Assembly: GCF_000014065.1 (NCBI RefSeq)
Contig: NC_008043.1
Coordinates: 62,001 to 126,000, forward strand
Reading direction: 5' to 3'
Source of the DNA: Ruegeria sp. TM1040
GTDB lineage: Bacteria > Pseudomonadota > Alphaproteobacteria > Rhodobacterales > Rhodobacteraceae
DNA length: 64,000 bases
This document shows, one piece after another, positions 61,368-64,000 of this stretch. Each line of letters begins with the position of its first letter. The first letter of the stretch is position 1. The notes under the pieces are model-generated. The model made no database searches. It worked only from the letters and a program-made list of their open reading frames with translations, and was not told where the DNA came from. A program made the position numbers and the translations under genes.

Positions 61368-62948
61368 TCAGTTCATCTTGAAGTATTTGACCTTCGGCTG
61401 ATCCTCGGGATCGACAGCGATGTCGACCTTCTCGGACATGCCCCAGTTCAGCACCTGATGGTGGATCGGGATATAGAGCTGCTCGTCCTGAACCACACGC
61501 CAGATATCTGCGATGTCCTGGTTGCGCGCTTCAAGATCGGTGTTCGACGCCAGAGATTTGATCTTCGCGTCCAGCTCGTCATTGTCAAAGCCGGTGCCGT
61601 TCCAGGTGCCGATGTCGCTCTCACGACCATGCACGAGGAAGTTGAAGATATACTCGGAGTCGTATGTCGGCACGCCCCAGCCCAGCATGTAGAAGTCGGT
61701 CTTGCCATCGGTGATCAGCGGGAAGTGCTGCGCCTTGGGTTTGGCGTCGAGGTTCACGGTAATCCCGATCTGACCCAGCATGCCCACGGCGGCCTGACAG
61801 ATCGGCTCGTCGTTGACGTAACGGTCGTTGGGACAGTCCAGACGGATCGAGAAGCCATCCGCGTAGCCCGCTTCGGCCATCAGCGCCTTGGCGCCTTCGA
61901 TGTCTGTCTTGGATTCCGAGTCCATCTCTTCGGTCCAGCCGTTGACAAACGGCGGCGCGATCATGCCTGCCGGCTGCGACTGGCCGCGCATAACGACCTT
62001 CTGGATTGCATCGCGGTTGATCGCCATCGACATCGCCTTGCGCACGCGCACATCAGCGAGCGGGTTCTTGCCATCAACGTTGTCGGCTTCGATGTCATCG
62101 GCACCCATGTTCATGCCAAAGAAGATCACGCGGTTCTGCGGCGCCTTGCGCACCATCAGACCATCTGCACCGCTGACGCGGTCAAGATCCTGCACCGGCA
62201 TGTCCTGAAGGAAGTCGATCTCACCCGACAAGAGCGCTGCCACGCGGGTCGCGGGATTCTGGATCGGCGTGTAGACGATCTCGGTCACTTCGAGCGGGAA
62301 CTGGTCCTTGCCCCAGTAGTTCTCGTTGAGCGTCATCACGGTTTTGACGTCCGGCTCGCGGCTTTGCAGCACATAGGGACCGGTGCCGTTGGCATTGGTG
62401 GTGGCATAGGTGATTTCGCCGCCCTCAAAATCCTGCACGTTCACGGTGTTGTTGGCCTCGGTCCAGCCCTTGTCCATGATGAACAGGTTGGTGAGGTTCG
62501 ACGGCAGGATCGGGTTCGGACCATCGGTGACGATCTCGACGGTCAGATCATCAACAGCGCGCACCTCGGTGATGGAGCCAATAAGCTCCTTCATGTCGGA
62601 GTTGGCCTGCTTGGCGCGTTCAAAAGAGAACACCACATCCTCAGCGGTGAAATCCTCGCCGCCGTGGAACTTCACGCCCTCACGCAGCTTGAACACCCAA
62701 ACGTTGGGATCGCCTTCCTTGGGTGCCCATTCGGTCGCCAATGCGGGCTCAAACGCGCCGGTCACGTCGCGGATGATGAGCGGCTCATACATCTGGTGAC
62801 GGACGGTATGCGTGGGCCCTTCGTTCTGGGCATGCGGATCCAGCGTCAGCGCATCGCCAGAACGCGCCCAGCGCAGGGTTTCCGCGCTCAGCGGCGCCGC
62901 AGACGCCAGCAGCAGCGACGTCAGTGTCAATACAGTCGTGGTCTTCAT
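61368..62948 (-). CDS. Peptide-type ABC substrate-binding protein, first copy
   Basis: A 526-residue SBP_bac_5 protein and the first gene of the operon. The signal peptide covers about residues 1-23 (cleavage after LSA). Family motif FKLREGVKFHGGEDFTAEDV at about residue 85; NGTGPYVLQSREPD near 180; LDCPNDRYVNDEPICQAAVG near 350 with paired Cys as in its neighbour. ATG 62948 has AGGGGAGG upstream; the open frame to 63080 is not used. Similar SBP pairs in roseobacters are annotated for peptides, opines or glutathione; the ligand is undetermined. Confidence 0.93.
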   Translation of the reverse strand: MKTTTVLTLTSLLLASAAPLSAETLRWARSGDALTLDPHAQNEGPTHTVRHQMYEPLIIRDVTGAFEPALATEWAPKEGDPNVWVFKLREGVKFHGGEDFTAEDVVFSFERAKQANSDMKELIGSITEVRAVDDLTVEIVTDGPNPILPSNLTNLFIMDKGWTEANNTVNVQDFEGGEITYATTNANGTGPYVLQSREPDVKTVMTLNENYWGKDQFPLEVTEIVYTPIQNPATRVAALLSGEIDFLQDMPVQDLDRVSGADGLMVRKAPQNRVIFFGMNMGADDIEADNVDGKNPLADVRVRKAMSMAINRDAIQKVVMRGQSQPAGMIAPPFVNGWTEEMDSESKTDIEGAKALMAEAGYADGFSIRLDCPNDRYVNDEPICQAAVGMLGQIGITVNLDAKPKAQHFPLITDGKTDFYMLGWGVPTYDSEYIFNFLVHGRESDIGTWNGTGFDNDELDAKIKSLASNTDLEARNQDIADIWRVVQDEQLYIPIHHQVLNWGMSEKVDIAVDPEDQPKVKYFKMN

Positions 62949-63312
62949 AGGACCTCCCCTAGTCTTTTCTCGATTCTTGGAACTGTTCGGCACATAGGCC
63001 GCCAGCCCGATGGCGGCAGTGTTGGCGAACACCCGGAGTTTGACAAGCCTACTCCGGGCAATCTTGGGAATAAATTTCACCCCAACACCCAGATTTGCTT
63101 ACATATTATTATTCTCAGCGCAGCTCACCCAGAGCAATCCCATTTGCATGCGCAAATGCGAATGTTCAGATTGCCAACAGGGCTTGCGGATGCCCATGAC
63201 AGCCCCCGACTGTGCCGCAGGGTGGCACCGAGCCACAAAGGGGGTTGCCATCCGCGTTTCCTCGCGTGGCGACCGGCGACGCTTCTCGAACCCGCTGCGA
63301 CCTAATCCCTTG
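62949..63312. other. Promoter region of the second peptide ABC operon
   Basis: No gene. It holds a hairpin CCCGGAGT/ACTCCGGG (63032-63058) that would lie in the leader, an AT-rich stretch at 63060-63115 suited to a promoter, and the palindrome at 63141-63158. Confidence 0.5.
63141..63158. promoter_or_regulatory. Palindrome upstream of the peptide ABC operon
   Basis: CATTTGC-ATGC-GCAAATG, 7-bp perfect arms, about 190 bases before the first gene. Candidate operator. Confidence 0.45.
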
Positions 63313-63930
63313 CTACCCCCCAGACGGACAGGGCTGGCCCGCCGCGCCCCAAAGCGCCATGTCATTGATGTGACCATCCAGACTGTAGGGCGCAGGCTCC
63401 CGCCCCGCACCCGGAGACCAGCCCCAGGCCACCGGCCCATTGAGGCTGGCGTCGTGTTCCAGATGCTCCACCATTCCTCGCCAGTCGCGCCCGCCGTTGC
63501 GCTCAGGGTCCTTGAGCTGTGCACAGATCTCGGCGCGGGATTTGCCGAACCATTCAAACTCCACCGGCGCCAATTGCCAGGCAATGCCAAAGCGCGGCGC
63601 GGCATGGGGAGCAGTGTTGAAATCATCCGACACCACATGACAGGTCTGGCAGGGCAGGAACTCCGCACCGATGCGGCTCTCGCCGGCGTTGATGTTCATG
63701 CCATGTGGTTGCGGCGCACCATAGCTTGGCCCCGACCACATGGGGATATTGTCATCACCCACATGGCAATTGGCGCATCTGGGGTGGGTCACGACCTCGT
63801 AGATCCGCTCAAACGCGGCCTGCCCCTCGCTACGGCTGATGCTGCCTTCCTCCGGCAGGGTCACTGAGCCCTCGGCCAGAGCCGTCCCAGCGATCGAGGC
63901 GAGCGCCACAATGGCAAATCCTTTTTGCAT
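63313..63930 (-). CDS. Di-haem cytochrome c-like periplasmic protein
   Basis: A 205-residue exported protein: signal peptide about residues 1-19 (cleavage after ALA), two haem c sites C52-A-N-C55-H and C94-Q-T-C97-H. Sequence between them (MWSGPSYGAPQPHGMNI) fits small cytochromes found next to isoquinoline 1-oxidoreductase-type molybdoenzymes. GAGGAGGG lies before the ATG. It starts 13 bases after the stop of a molybdopterin oxidoreductase gene, so it is probably that enzyme's electron acceptor in the periplasm (inference). Confidence 0.8.
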   Translation of the reverse strand: MQKGFAIVALASIAGTALAEGSVTLPEEGSISRSEGQAAFERIYEVVTHPRCANCHVGDDNIPMWSGPSYGAPQPHGMNINAGESRIGAEFLPCQTCHVVSDDFNTAPHAAPRFGIAWQLAPVEFEWFGKSRAEICAQLKDPERNGGRDWRGMVEHLEHDASLNGPVAWGWSPGAGREPAPYSLDGHINDMALWGAAGQPCPSGG

Positions 63931-63942
63931 GTCCGGCCCTCC

Positions 63943-64000
63943 TCAGACGAAATCGATATGTTTATTCAGCGGCAACTCGCGAATGCGCTGCCCGGTGGCG
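63943..64000 (-). CDS. Molybdopterin oxidoreductase large subunit C-terminus (partial)
   Basis: Only the last 18 codons are present, ending at TGA (63945-63943). The tail reads ATGQRIRELPLNKHIDFV, like the C-terminus of xanthine dehydrogenase/isoquinoline 1-oxidoreductase large subunits, where TGKRIRxLP is typical. The following di-haem cytochrome supports an IorB-type enzyme. The call is from a short tail only. Confidence 0.55.
   Translation of the reverse strand, partial: ATGQRIRELPLNKHIDFV

Noticed and set aside
61098-63305. 735-codon plus-strand open frame opposite the two binding-protein genes
   Set aside because: His/Arg/Val-rich shadow of GC-rich minus-strand genes with signal peptides and family motifs.

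Overview
This window looks like chromosome of a marine alphaproteobacterium of the Roseobacter group (Rhodobacterales, Ruegeria/Phaeobacter/Tritonibacter-like). The evidence is the GC-rich third-position codon use, ethylmalonyl-CoA pathway genes (crotonyl-CoA carboxylase/reductase and ethylmalonyl-CoA mutase), choline sulfatase, many high-affinity uptake systems (BMP-type, two peptide-type ABC systems, one TRAP), a TauE/SafE exporter paired with a TIGR02186 protein, and a LuxR-type regulator with an intact acyl-homoserine-lactone pocket. The assignment rests on gene content only.

Layout. 1-7.4 kb: end of tsaB, rimI, a BMP-type (purine nucleoside-like) ABC importer of four genes closed by a strong terminator, then a TauE/SafE exporter with a TIGR02186 partner. 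7.5-10.6 kb (minus): short-chain dehydrogenase overlapping a RecD-like helicase, then a LuxR regulator. 11-16 kb: carbon-assimilation block with ccr, a PlsB-like acyltransferase and ecm, followed by an H-NS-like protein and deoD. 17.4-19.5 kb (minus): a type III PLP-dependent ornithine/lysine-type decarboxylase and a DUF1989 protein. 20-29 kb: a LysR regulator divergent from a tightly packed operon (solute-binding protein, two permeases, a fused double ATPase, an M20/DapE-like deacylase and a CapA-like metallophosphatase), which reads as one peptide or acyl-amide uptake-and-cleavage unit.

29-39.7 kb is a more AT-rich genomic island. It starts with a tyrosine recombinase and ends beside the 3' end of a tRNA-Arg(CCT) gene. 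Its cargo is mostly unrecognised: a DUF429/RNase H-like protein, a HEPN-like protein with an RNNVAH motif, a membrane-anchored protein, a tandem pair of DUF3800-like proteins, and a 416-residue Ntn-hydrolase whose T/D/K residues match the spacing of the proteasome/HslV catalytic site, overlapped by a 59-residue partner. A broken hsdM start and an IS3-family element follow. The gaps between cargo genes hold copies of a degenerate repeat, giving a gene-repeat-gene-repeat layout. This island is the best place to look for an undescribed system, plausibly defence-related.

39.9-64 kb returns to core-like content: a LacI regulator, a TRAP transporter, two GGDEF-EAL proteins (one just downstream of a di-haem peroxidase gene), choline sulfatase behind a palindromic operator, a flagellin, an Old-Yellow-Enzyme/TMADH-type oxidoreductase divergent from a TetR regulator with two operator-like palindromes, a second peptide ABC operon with two tandem solute-binding proteins, and a di-haem cytochrome following the end of a molybdopterin oxidoreductase gene that runs off the right edge.
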